The position numbers and the translations under genes were made by a program. From JAJFFW01 sp038534195 (GTDB lineage: Bacteria > Pseudomonadota > Alphaproteobacteria > Caulobacterales > Parvularculaceae), in contig JBCAXE010000007.1 of the NCBI GenBank assembly GCA_038534195.1, positions 1 through 64,000 of the forward strand: DNA of 64,000 nt. The letters run 5' to 3'. This document shows, piece by piece, positions 1-7,395 of this stretch; within the stretch, counting starts at the first letter, position 1; the number at the start of each line of letters is the position of its first letter. The notes under the pieces were generated by a model. The model ran no database searches. It was not told the DNA's origin and saw nothing but the letters and a program-made list of their open reading frames with translations.

Positions 1-3
1 GAG

Positions 4-420
4 CTATCTGCCTTGAATTCGCACCCGCATTTCCTCGCGCCGCTCATCTTGGATTTTCGCATACTCCGTCATTTGCTCATCGGTCAGAACGGCGCTTAGT
101 TTTTCCGTTGTTTCTTCGGAGACTTCCTGCAAATCCCCGCGCAGCTTGCGCATTTGGCGCGGGCGCATTTTGGGACGTTCGCCTTCCTTGAACCCAGCGT
201 CCTTCAAGATACTTTCTCGTTTCTCGATACCTTCACGCAGGATTGCTTCGACTTGCGGCTTTTGCTCTTCGGTCAAGTCGAGACGCTCTGCGGTTTCGCG
301 AATGCGTTCTTCCATTTTCGCAGCAGCTTCCTCTCGCTGCGTCTCAGAGGGTTGCGCGAGGGTAGGGGACGCCGTCATCGCAGCGGCGAAAAAGAGGGCC
401 GTCAAAATTCTCAAGTTCAT
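4..420 (-). CDS. Spy/CpxP-like periplasmic protein with LTxxQ motifs
   Basis: The product has 138 residues. Residues 1-22 form a signal peptide ending in a TLA-like cleavage site, so the mature protein should be periplasmic. The rest is very charged and helical, with two LTxxQ-type motifs (LTEEQ at 49-53, LTDEQ at 112-116). This is the hallmark of the CpxP/Spy family of periplasmic chaperones and stress sensors. I chose the ATG at 420 over a longer reading because AAGGAGA lies just upstream and the signal peptide then starts the protein. A strong ECF-type promoter motif lies 36-64 bases upstream, identical in layout to the one at the sigma gene at 1575, so this is probably a target of that sigma factor. 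A role in envelope stress or in tuning the anti-sigma pathway is inferred. Confidence 0.75.
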   Translation of the reverse strand: MNLRILTALFFAAAMTASPTLAQPSETQREEAAAKMEERIRETAERLDLTEEQKPQVEAILREGIEKRESILKDAGFKEGERPKMRPRQMRKLRGDLQEVSEETTEKLSAVLTDEQMTEYAKIQDERREEMRVRIQGR

Positions 421-455
421 TATGGTCTCCTTATTGCGTCGTTGTACACTGCCCA

Positions 456-484
456 TTAGACGCGGTGAGGCCCGCCGATATTCC
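456..484 (-). promoter_or_regulatory. ECF-sigma-type promoter for the Spy-like gene
   Basis: Read on the minus strand it is GGAATA, 16 bases, CGTCTAA. The same spacing and the same -10 occur at 1205-1233 and 1543-1571. The predicted transcript start is near 450, giving a leader of about 30 bases that contains the AAGGAGA ribosome site. The GGAA...CGTC layout is typical of group-4 sigma factors. Confidence 0.7.
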
Positions 485-542
485 AGCGCGAGCCGGTTTT
501 TTGTGTGAAGGTTTGGTGTCAGAATGGAAGAGAAGGCGATCA

Positions 543-1067
543 ATGGCGGATCAGAAAACGGAATTGGATCCGATCAAGGCGCAGAGCCTGCAGGCGGCGC
601 TGAAGGAGGCTCAGGATTCGATTCGGTCCTTTGACACGAAGGCTCAGATCGTTGGCGTCGGCTATATTTTCGCCATCGACATCATCCAGCGTTTCGTCCG
701 GGCTGCGCCCAACAAAGAGGCGGTGATCCAGGTCGAACAGGTTCGTTTCTTGATCACGTGGATACTCGTCTTCGTGCCGATTATGATGTTTGCGAGAGTT
801 CTTTACCCATCACGGGGCACAATGGAGCTGTCCGCACGGCATACCTTTTACATACCGAGCGCGCATCAGATGACCGTCGCCCAGTTCAAAGAGGAGGTCG
901 CTGAGTGCGACTGGCTGGAAGAGGTGGCTGCGGAGATCATCAAGGTGTCGCGTTTGCGCGATCTGAAGCGCCGCCGCTTCCTGTCAGCGCTTTGGGCGGC
1001 CGCAGCGTCCTACGGTTTGATGTTCCTCTATATCATGACCCAGAGTCTGCGCGCCGTTAGCGGCTAA
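543..1067 (+). CDS. small membrane protein resembling PycTM (DUF5706) effectors
   Basis: The product has 174 residues. A cytoplasmic helix with the sequence SFDTKAQ (29-35) leads into a first hydrophobic segment (34-50). A second segment spans 68-86, a LYP turn follows at 87-89, then an amphipathic stretch (110-140), a basic LKRRRF patch (141-146) and a third hydrophobic segment (147-165). The DTKA entry into helix 1 and the K/R-rich lead into the last helix match my recollection of the PycTM family, membrane effectors of Pycsar anti-phage systems. No nucleotide cyclase gene is visible nearby, so it is either an orphan or only a look-alike. The start at 543 follows GGAAGAGAAGG at a sensible distance; a longer reading would start inside the divergent promoter region. 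Function is unproven. Confidence 0.5.
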   Translation: MADQKTELDPIKAQSLQAALKEAQDSIRSFDTKAQIVGVGYIFAIDIIQRFVRAAPNKEAVIQVEQVRFLITWILVFVPIMMFARVLYPSRGTMELSARHTFYIPSAHQMTVAQFKEEVAECDWLEEVAAEIIKVSRLRDLKRRRFLSALWAAAASYGLMFLYIMTQSLRAVSG

Positions 1068-1204
1068 TCCTGAGCGTCGCTCAATCCTCGAACTGATACC
1101 TCGCCCAGGTCGCGAGGCGCGTGGGGCGCTTTGTCGACCTGAGGGGGCTTAATCCCGTCGTTACATGAAAATGCGCGTCGCGCGGGAAAAAATCTTGATC
1201 GCCG

Positions 1205-1233
1205 GGAATGCCGCCTTGTTCCGCTGCGTCTAA
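1205..1233 (+). promoter_or_regulatory. ECF-sigma-type promoter, distal copy
   Basis: GGAATG at 1205-1210, a 16-base spacer, then CGTCTAA at 1227-1233. It matches the other two copies in spacing and in the whole -10 element. Transcription would begin near 1239, about 335 bases before the sigma gene. It is therefore either a second operon promoter or the promoter of a small RNA. Confidence 0.6.
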
Positions 1234-1411
1234 GGGGGCGAACGGTGGGAAACAAGGTTCTTACGTTTTCACTTTTGCGTAGTTGCAAGTTCCGTCTCAC
1301 GTTGGAAAAGGATGCTGGATGAGATCAATCCCCGAAGAGAATTAGGGCTATCCCTCCCTGCCCTAATCTTTGATGCAAATATCGCGCCCTCCCCAAGAAG
1401 CGATTGCATCA

Positions 1412-1443
1412 CGTCGCCCCGCCGTGCCCCCGGCGGGGCGACG
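1412..1443 (+). other. perfect 12-bp GC-rich hairpin in the leader
   Basis: CGTCGCCCCGCC (1412-1423) pairs perfectly with GGCGGGGCGACG (1432-1443) across an 8-base loop. No U-tract follows, so it is not a standard intrinsic terminator. It would be transcribed from the distal ECF promoter. Confidence 0.55.
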
Positions 1444-1542
1444 CACGCATTTGTGGGCCTGGGTCGTCGCTGTTTGGCACATTTTCATTCAATGACTGAT
1501 TGAGAGGCGGTGTTGTCGTGGAGTGCTTAATTTTTCGCCTCG

Positions 1543-1571
1543 GGAATATTTTAGCTGGAAGGTGCGTCTAA
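1543..1571 (+). promoter_or_regulatory. ECF-sigma-type promoter at the sigma gene
   Basis: GGAATA at 1543-1548, 16 bases, CGTCTAA at 1565-1571. The ATG of the sigma gene begins at 1575, only four bases after the motif. A transcript from here would start at or next to the start codon and be leaderless. This supports autoregulation. Confidence 0.65.
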
Positions 1572-1574
1572 GGC

Positions 1575-2153
1575 ATGTCGATCGATGAAAATTCATCCGA
1601 CGCGCGGTTGATCGAAGCGGTCAATAACGGCGACTCCTCCGCGTTCGGCGTCATTGTTCGGCGCTATCAGAGCGTTGTCGCCGCAACCGTTATCGGGATT
1701 ATGGGGCCAGGCGATGAGGCGGAAGAAGTCGGCCACGAGACAATGATTAAGCTTTTCCGGTCGCTTGACCGATTTAAAGGACAGTCTGAGTTGAAGACCT
1801 TTCTGACGAGAATCGCGATTAACGCCTCGCTCGACGCTCTTCGTCGGCGGAAACGCAACCTGAAGCGCTTTATAATTCCATCGACGGAAGAGGCCGCTCG
1901 CAGTTGGGAAGAAACCATTCCTTCCGACGCAGATCACGGACGTGATTTCGAAAACCGTCAGGCGGTAGACTTTGCGCTCGCGCAGCTAAAGCCGGAGTTT
2001 CGAGCGGTCGCCGTGTTGAGGCTCATGCAGGGCTTCACTGTAGAGGAGTCCGCGGAAATACTCAGGATACCGACGGGGACTGTATTATCTCGATTGTCAC
2101 GGGCGAAGTCTCAGCTGGCGGATATTCTACGTAAGGAGTTGAGCGGTGTTTGA
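1575..2153 (+). CDS. ECF-family RNA polymerase sigma factor
   Basis: The product has 192 residues, the usual size for a group-4 sigma factor. Region 2 spans about residues 10-90 (AFGVIVRRYQ, then EEVGHETMIKLFRSLDRFKG, then the arginine-rich end of helix 2.4). Region 4 spans about 130-187, with a helix-turn-helix including TVEESAEILRIPTGTVLSRL. A linker of about 35 residues joins them, and there is no extra C-terminal domain. The stop overlaps the GTG of the anti-sigma gene by 8 bases, so the pair is translationally coupled. No good ribosome site precedes the ATG; together with a promoter ending four bases upstream this suggests a leaderless message. Its likely targets are the three GGAAT-N16-CGTCTAA promoters seen here. 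Confidence 0.92.
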   Translation: MSIDENSSDARLIEAVNNGDSSAFGVIVRRYQSVVAATVIGIMGPGDEAEEVGHETMIKLFRSLDRFKGQSELKTFLTRIAINASLDALRRRKRNLKRFIIPSTEEAARSWEETIPSDADHGRDFENRQAVDFALAQLKPEFRAVAVLRLMQGFTVEESAEILRIPTGTVLSRLSRAKSQLADILRKELSGV

Positions 2154-2664
2154 CGAAAATACGGAAATGCTGATCGAGAGGTTTTTTGACGGCTCTCTGA
2201 CCGTTGCAGAGAACGGCGAGTTTGAGCGGCGCGTCGCCAACGACCCCGCCCTTAAGCTACGAATTGAAGACGATGCGATGGTGCGATCTTTCTTTCAAGG
2301 CGCCGAGGAGCGTCATTTCAAGTCGTCTTTCGCCGAAGGCGTCATTCGCGAAGCTGACCTGGAAAATGCACTTTCCAAGACGCTTTCCCAACATAAAGCC
2401 GAGACGTTCAGCCCGAATTTTTCTCAGCGTGTCATCGACGCCATTGGTAGAGAGCGCGCAGACCGTGAGGTGCTATTTAGCGTCGAATTCAGCGACTTTC
2501 TGGCAAGCCTCTTTCCGAAGGTCGCAGCGCCGGCGGCGGCTGTGGCGCTTGTTGCGATGGTTGCAAATGTAAATTCCGTCGGCCTCGACGCGCCGATTGC
2601 CGAGGCGCTTTTGGGATTGCCCAGTGCCGACGCGTCGGAATTCAGTTTTTTGAATATCGGATGA
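2146..2664 (+). CDS. membrane anti-sigma factor (cysteine-free)
   Basis: The product has 172 residues and starts at GTG, preceded by AAGGAG, inside the end of the sigma gene. Residues 1-120 are charged and predicted cytoplasmic, with an opening typical of anti-sigma proteins (ERFFDGSLTVAENGEFERRV at 11-30). One hydrophobic segment lies at about 125-142 and a short tail (143-172) would reach the periplasm. There is no cysteine in the whole protein, so it cannot be a zinc-binding (HxxxCxxC) redox-type anti-sigma factor. The call rests on position, topology and size rather than on a strong sequence signature. The next gene begins 15 bases later. Confidence 0.7.
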   Translation: MFDENTEMLIERFFDGSLTVAENGEFERRVANDPALKLRIEDDAMVRSFFQGAEERHFKSSFAEGVIREADLENALSKTLSQHKAETFSPNFSQRVIDAIGRERADREVLFSVEFSDFLASLFPKVAAPAAAVALVAMVANVNSVGLDAPIAEALLGLPSADASEFSFLNIG

Positions 2665-2679
2665 TCTCGGATTTCGCTT

Positions 2680-3093
2680 ATGAACATGCGCTTCAAATCA
2701 TTGGCCATATTAATCGCAACCCTGATGATTGGGGTTGTCGCTGGTGCGACAGTCACGGGTGCGCTGTTGCGTGAGCGTCTTGAATACATCCGTTCTTTTT
2801 CCAAAGCGGAAGGCTTCGTGGTTCGCTTCGGTGAGCTAGTTGAGCCGTTGACGCCGCAGCAGCGCACGCAGGTTGAGCCGCTTTTGAAAAATGCAGGCGC
2901 TGAGATCGAAGCGATATTCAGCGGCTCGGGAGAAAAAGTCTACGCAATCATCGAGCAGCTGGAAAAGGATTTGGCGCCGCATCTCAACGAGGAGCAGCTA
3001 CTCCAGCTCCAACAGCGGCGTTTAGAGCTTCGAAATCGATATATCGGCCGTTTTACTATTGCGACGGAGGAGGACCTCAACGATGGTGAGTGA
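2680..3093 (+). CDS. membrane-anchored Spy/CnrX-like periplasmic sensor
   Basis: The product has 137 residues. A single N-terminal hydrophobic segment (7-29) without a clear cleavage site anchors a helical periplasmic domain. Two LTxxQ-type motifs occur (LTPQQ 57-61, LNEEQ 102-106), as in Spy, CpxP and CnrX. Its place after sigma and anti-sigma genes and before an RND set mirrors CnrX. It has only one histidine (residue 101), however, and lacks the histidine-rich metal site of CnrX, so a non-metal envelope signal is more likely. Its end overlaps the start of the adaptor gene by 11 bases. Confidence 0.65.
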   Translation: MNMRFKSLAILIATLMIGVVAGATVTGALLRERLEYIRSFSKAEGFVVRFGELVEPLTPQQRTQVEPLLKNAGAEIEAIFSGSGEKVYAIIEQLEKDLAPHLNEEQLLQLQQRRLELRNRYIGRFTIATEEDLNDGE

Positions 3094-4264
3094 GCGGCAT
3101 GCGGAGCGAAAAGCGCTAAAGATTCGGCATCGTATAAAGACGTTTTTCATTTTGGTTCTACTCGTTGTAGGGTGTGAACGCATCCCCGGTTTTGCCGGCA
3201 GCCACGCCGAAAATCAGCCATGCGGTCGCGATGAGATCTGCGCTGCGGAAAGTGAAGGGCGTGTTCGGGCCATTAAACCATTTGTCGTCACCCAGCTTGC
3301 GTCGGGTGCGGAGCGGAATTTCTCAGGCGAGATTGCTGCGGCCAATGAAGCGCCGCTCAGTTTTCCGGTAAGCGGACGCATTGAGACGATCGACGTGGCG
3401 GCTGGGGACGCAGTGGAAAAAGGCGCGCTGTTGGCGACGCTCGACAGCGCCCAGTTCGAACTCAATCTGGAAACAACGCAGGCCGATCTAAATGCAGCCT
3501 TAGCGGCCGAGCGCGCCATAAAAACGGACTTCGAGCGACAAAAAGAACTGCAACGAAACGGTTGGGTGTCCCAGGCGGCGCTGGACCAATCCCAGGTGGA
3601 ATACGAAAACGCCCGAAGTCAAGTCAGCGTTGCGCGGTCGCGGGTAACGCTGGCGGAACGAGACCTTGCGTCAACCAAGATGCAGGCGCCGTTCTCCGGC
3701 GTCATTTCGTCTGTCGACGCGGACCCGTTTACAGAGGTTGTTGCGGGGCGGACGATTATGACGCTTCAATCGGGCGATGCGCTTGAGGTGGTCGTGAGCG
3801 TTCCAGACGTTGCGGTCGACAAGCTCGCGGTTGGCGCGCAAGTGGCCATCGAGGTCGGTACGCTGCCGCTCTGCGGCTGCGTCGGCCGGATTGTCGAAAT
3901 CGGCGCGGTGTCTTCCGCGGGCAACGCCGTCGATGTTGTTGTGGCTGTTACTCGAGGGCCGCCGGAGCTGCGCGCCGGCATGTCGGCGGAAGTCGCTGTG
4001 ACCTTGTCGAATGAAACGCAGGTCTCCGGCTATTTTGTTCCGTTAACGGCCGTTGCGCCGGGCGATACGGACCGTTCCGCGATCGTCTTTCGCTTCGAGC
4101 CGGACGAAGGGGTCGTCCGCCGCGTGCCCGTGCGCTTCGTCGGTAGCATCGCCGCCGACGCGGTAGCCGTTGAGGGCCTAAACGTCGGCGACATTGTCGC
4201 CGCGGCCGGCGTCAGCTTCCTGCGAGATGGCCAACGCGTTCGCCTGCTCGGACAACAACAATAA
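3083..4264 (+). CDS. RND efflux periplasmic adaptor lipoprotein (MFP)
   Basis: The product has 393 residues from the ATG at 3083, which lies behind GGAGGAGG; a TTG 24 bases earlier is less likely. A basic N-terminus, a hydrophobic segment and a lipobox ending VVGC (Cys31) indicate a lipoprotein. The body follows the membrane-fusion plan: a half-lipoyl strand with SFPVSGRIETI and GDAVEKGALLATLD, a coiled-coil hairpin with DFERQKELQRNGWVSQAALD, the returning half-lipoyl motif (TKMQAPFSGVISS), then beta-barrel and membrane-proximal domains. It should bridge the inner-membrane permease encoded 21 bases downstream and the TolC-like channel. It overlaps the preceding sensor gene, so the whole set is one operon. 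Confidence 0.9.
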   Translation: MVSERHAERKALKIRHRIKTFFILVLLVVGCERIPGFAGSHAENQPCGRDEICAAESEGRVRAIKPFVVTQLASGAERNFSGEIAAANEAPLSFPVSGRIETIDVAAGDAVEKGALLATLDSAQFELNLETTQADLNAALAAERAIKTDFERQKELQRNGWVSQAALDQSQVEYENARSQVSVARSRVTLAERDLASTKMQAPFSGVISSVDADPFTEVVAGRTIMTLQSGDALEVVVSVPDVAVDKLAVGAQVAIEVGTLPLCGCVGRIVEIGAVSSAGNAVDVVVAVTRGPPELRAGMSAEVAVTLSNETQVSGYFVPLTAVAPGDTDRSAIVFRFEPDEGVVRRVPVRFVGSIAADAVAVEGLNVGDIVAAAGVSFLRDGQRVRLLGQQQ

Positions 4265-4285
4265 GGCCGGGGCGGGGGGGCGACC

Positions 4286-7200
4286 ATGTCGATTACAAAG
4301 CTTGCCATAGAAAGTTCGCGAGCGACGCTGACGGCGATCGTGCTGATCATCGTTGCCGGCGTTGCGACTTTTCTGAGTTATCCCCAGGCGGAAGACCCGA
4401 CAATAACGGTTCGGAACGCGTCTATATCTGCATTTTATCCCGGTATGTCGCCGGAACGTGTGGAGGCGTTGATCGCCAAGCCGATCGAAGCGGCCATGCG
4501 CGAGTTGTCGGACGTGGACGTAATCGCCTCAGTGTCAAAAACAGGCGAAGTCGTCGTCAAACTCGTTCTCAAGAACAGCGTGACCGATCTCGACACTGCG
4601 TTCGCCGATATTCGTCAACAGGCGGAGGACGTCCAACGTCAACTGCCGGACGGAACGATTGGTCCTTTTGTCCAGGATGAGCTTGGCCTCACAGCGATCG
4701 CAACCGTCGCGGTCTGGGCGGATGGTTTCTCGCCGACGGAAGTCGGAAGGGTCGCCCGCGATGTTCAAGAAGTCATTTATTCCTTAGACGGCGTTCGGAA
4801 GGTCGAACTTTACGGACAGCAGGAAGAAGCGATCTATATCGAACAGACGCCTGCCCAGATCGCGGAGCTCGATGTTTCAACCCAGGAAGTCTTCGGGGCC
4901 ATTGGGCAGCAGAATATAATCCGTTCGGGCGGGTCTGTCGTCGCGGGGGCGCGCACCGTCATCATCGAGCCATCCGGTAACTATGAGACGGCCGAAGATA
5001 TTGCGAATACCGCGTTCCTTGTCCCCGATACCGGCCGGGTCCTGAAAATCGGCGATATTGCGTCTGTGACCCGTCGGTTGCAAGACCCGCCTGTGCGTCC
5101 CGCCTTCTTCCAGAACCGTCCCGCCGTGGTCTTGTCGATCTCGACCCTTGAAGGCACTAATAATGTGCAGTTTGGGCGTGAGCTAACGACGCTCCTCTCG
5201 GATGTACAGGGCGGCCTGCCGGTCGGTTACGTCTTGAGCTATGCGACCTACCAGCCAGCGCTGATCAGCGCGTCGGTTCAGGGGGCCGTGACGAACGTCT
5301 ACCAGACCCTGGCGATCGTCTTGTTTGTCGTGCTCATGTTTTTGGGGCTGCGGACCGGCCTGATTGTCGGGTTGTTCGTACCGCTGACGGTGCTGTTTGG
5401 CATTATCCTTATGCGATCATTAGAGATCGAGCTGCAGCGGATGTCGATTGCGGCGACGATCATTTCGCTGGGGTTGCTCGTCGATAATGGGATCGTCGTT
5501 GCAGAGGATATTCGCGTCCGCCTCTCGCAGGGCGTCGACCGGATGAAAGCTGCTGCGGACGCGGCGCACAGTCTCGCGCTTCCTTTGCTCACGTCGTCGC
5601 TCACGACGATTTTCGCATTCGTGCCCATGATGCTCGTGCCGGGCGGGGCCGGCGAGTACATCCGGTCGCTAGCGCAAGTCGTTGCCGTTCTGCTCTTGGT
5701 GTCCTGGTTTTTATCTATGACCGTCACGCCGGCCATGTGCGCCTGGTTCATGGAAGCGGACGCGAGCAGCGAAGCAAAAGAACCCACCTATCGCGGCGCC
5801 GGCTATTGGTTCTATCGCCGGGTGCTGTCGACGTTCCTCCGCCGTCGTCTCCTATTTATTGCTCTGCTGGTCGGGGCGTTGGTGTTTTCGGTCAAGATGC
5901 TTGGCGGCGTTGAAAGAGAGTTCTTCCCATTGGGCGACCGCAACGAGTTCCTGGTCTATGTCGATTTCGAAGCGGGTACAGACATTCGGGAAACGCAAAG
6001 CGAGATCCGTAAGCTGACGGCGTGGTTGTCTGATGAGGACATTAATCCGGAAGTGCTGAGCAATGTTTCCTATGTCGGGTCAGGCGGACCCAGGTTTTTC
6101 TTATCGCTAACGCCGTTCGATCCTGATCCGCACAGAGCTTTTGTGCTTGTGCGGACAAAAAAGCTGGAGGATGTGGGCGTCGTAATCGGCCGAACGAACG
6201 CCTTCATCGATGAGACCCTCCCAACCGCCGCTGCCGACGCAAAGCGCATGTGGTTCGGCGCGACCGAGCCCGGCTCGCTCAAGATTCGTTTGTCTGGGCC
6301 GTCTTCGGACGTCTTGGTCGGCGCGGGTGGGCGTCTCGTCGACGCGCTGCGGACGATCCCAGACGCATCCGGTGTGCGGCACGACTGGGAAAATCGTGTG
6401 TTGAAAGTCGTGGTAGACGTCGATCAGACGCGGGCGCAGCGCGCGGGTGTCACCTCCAGCGATATTGCGAACGCGCTTAGTACAACCTTTTCAGGCCGGC
6501 AATTATCGGACTTCCGTGAAGGAGATGAGACGCTCGCGGTCATCTTTCGCGGGACAGACGACATTCGCCTTGCGTTGGGGGGGCTCGCTCGCGTGCAGGT
6601 GTTTTCCGCCGCTACGCAGACCTACGTATCGCTGGGGCAAGTTGCGTCCGGACGTGCGGAATGGGTCTTTAGCCGGATCGTTCGGCGCAATCAGCGTCGG
6701 ACGTTGACTGTCGAGGCGCGCCATCCAGATATGACGGCAGCAGAGCTTCTTGAAGCTGTACAAGACACCGTTGATGCGCTTGATCTGCCCTCGGATTACG
6801 CCGTGGATATCGGCGGGGAAATCGAAGACCAGGGCAAAGCGAATGACGGGTTGTTCGCTTACATGCCGCATGCGCTAGCAGGCATTTTGATCCTGCTCAT
6901 TGCGCAGTTTAACTCATTTCGGTCCGGCGGTATCATCGTGGCGACGATCCCCCTCATTCTGGTCGGCGGCGTTCTTGGGCTGACCGTGATGCAGGGGAAG
7001 TACGGGTTTATGGTGCTCCTCGGGTTTTTTAGCCTCGCGGGTATTCTGATCAATAACGGAATCGTCCTCGTTGATCGGATACATCATGAACGGGCGATCG
7101 GGCGTGAGCCGCTTGACGCGATCGCAACGGCGTGTCTCGCCAGACTGCGGCCAATTCTGATCACCACGGCAACCACCGTTTTGGGCCTGATACCGTTGAT

Positions 7201-7375
7201 TATCTCCGGTGGAGCATTGTTCTATTCGATGGCCTGCGTCATCGCCTTCGGTCTGATTGTTGCGACGCTGATTACATTGGGATTCGTACCGGCGCTTTAT
7301 TCTTTGTTGTATCGCGTACCGATCCGGAAGGCGCCGAACGCGGTGAGGGCGGCGCCGCTATCGCTTGGCGTGTAA
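4286..7375 (+). CDS. RND efflux permease, AcrB/HAE-like
   Basis: The product has 1029 residues, standard for a resistance-nodulation-division pump, with the usual N-terminal helix, a large periplasmic loop, a helix bundle, and the repeat of that plan. The fourth-helix proton-relay motif reads GLLVDNGIVVAED (about 396-408), so only the first of the two classical aspartates is kept. The matching tenth-helix motif reads GILINNGIVLVD (about 920), with no lysine. This pattern is shared by a large RND subgroup related to drug and lipid exporters and is not the heavy-metal (CusA/CnrA) pattern. The substrate is unknown; amphiphilic toxic compounds are the usual cargo. It lies between the adaptor and channel genes and should be proton-driven in the inner membrane. 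Confidence 0.92.
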   Translation: MSITKLAIESSRATLTAIVLIIVAGVATFLSYPQAEDPTITVRNASISAFYPGMSPERVEALIAKPIEAAMRELSDVDVIASVSKTGEVVVKLVLKNSVTDLDTAFADIRQQAEDVQRQLPDGTIGPFVQDELGLTAIATVAVWADGFSPTEVGRVARDVQEVIYSLDGVRKVELYGQQEEAIYIEQTPAQIAELDVSTQEVFGAIGQQNIIRSGGSVVAGARTVIIEPSGNYETAEDIANTAFLVPDTGRVLKIGDIASVTRRLQDPPVRPAFFQNRPAVVLSISTLEGTNNVQFGRELTTLLSDVQGGLPVGYVLSYATYQPALISASVQGAVTNVYQTLAIVLFVVLMFLGLRTGLIVGLFVPLTVLFGIILMRSLEIELQRMSIAATIISLGLLVDNGIVVAEDIRVRLSQGVDRMKAAADAAHSLALPLLTSSLTTIFAFVPMMLVPGGAGEYIRSLAQVVAVLLLVSWFLSMTVTPAMCAWFMEADASSEAKEPTYRGAGYWFYRRVLSTFLRRRLLFIALLVGALVFSVKMLGGVEREFFPLGDRNEFLVYVDFEAGTDIRETQSEIRKLTAWLSDEDINPEVLSNVSYVGSGGPRFFLSLTPFDPDPHRAFVLVRTKKLEDVGVVIGRTNAFIDETLPTAAADAKRMWFGATEPGSLKIRLSGPSSDVLVGAGGRLVDALRTIPDASGVRHDWENRVLKVVVDVDQTRAQRAGVTSSDIANALSTTFSGRQLSDFREGDETLAVIFRGTDDIRLALGGLARVQVFSAATQTYVSLGQVASGRAEWVFSRIVRRNQRRTLTVEARHPDMTAAELLEAVQDTVDALDLPSDYAVDIGGEIEDQGKANDGLFAYMPHALAGILILLIAQFNSFRSGGIIVATIPLILVGGVLGLTVMQGKYGFMVLLGFFSLAGILINNGIVLVDRIHHERAIGREPLDAIATACLARLRPILITTATTVLGLIPLIISGGALFYSMACVIAFGLIVATLITLGFVPALYSLLYRVPIRKAPNAVRAAPLSLGV

Positions 7376-7395
7376 TTCTAAGGAGGGGCATTTCG

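Larger units (their letters stand above)
1068..1574. other. 507-base intergenic leader with two ECF promoter motifs and a hairpin
   Basis: I see no convincing protein gene here. A 63-codon reading from 1312 has no properly spaced ribosome site and biased composition. The stretch holds two ECF-type promoter motifs and a perfect 12-bp GC-rich hairpin, listed separately. It may encode a small RNA or a long structured leader for the sigma operon. Confidence 0.6.

Noticed and set aside
1312..1503. 63-codon open frame in the sigma leader
   Set aside because: The purine-rich stretch touches the ATG with no spacing, and the frame runs through the perfect hairpin; composition is not protein-like.
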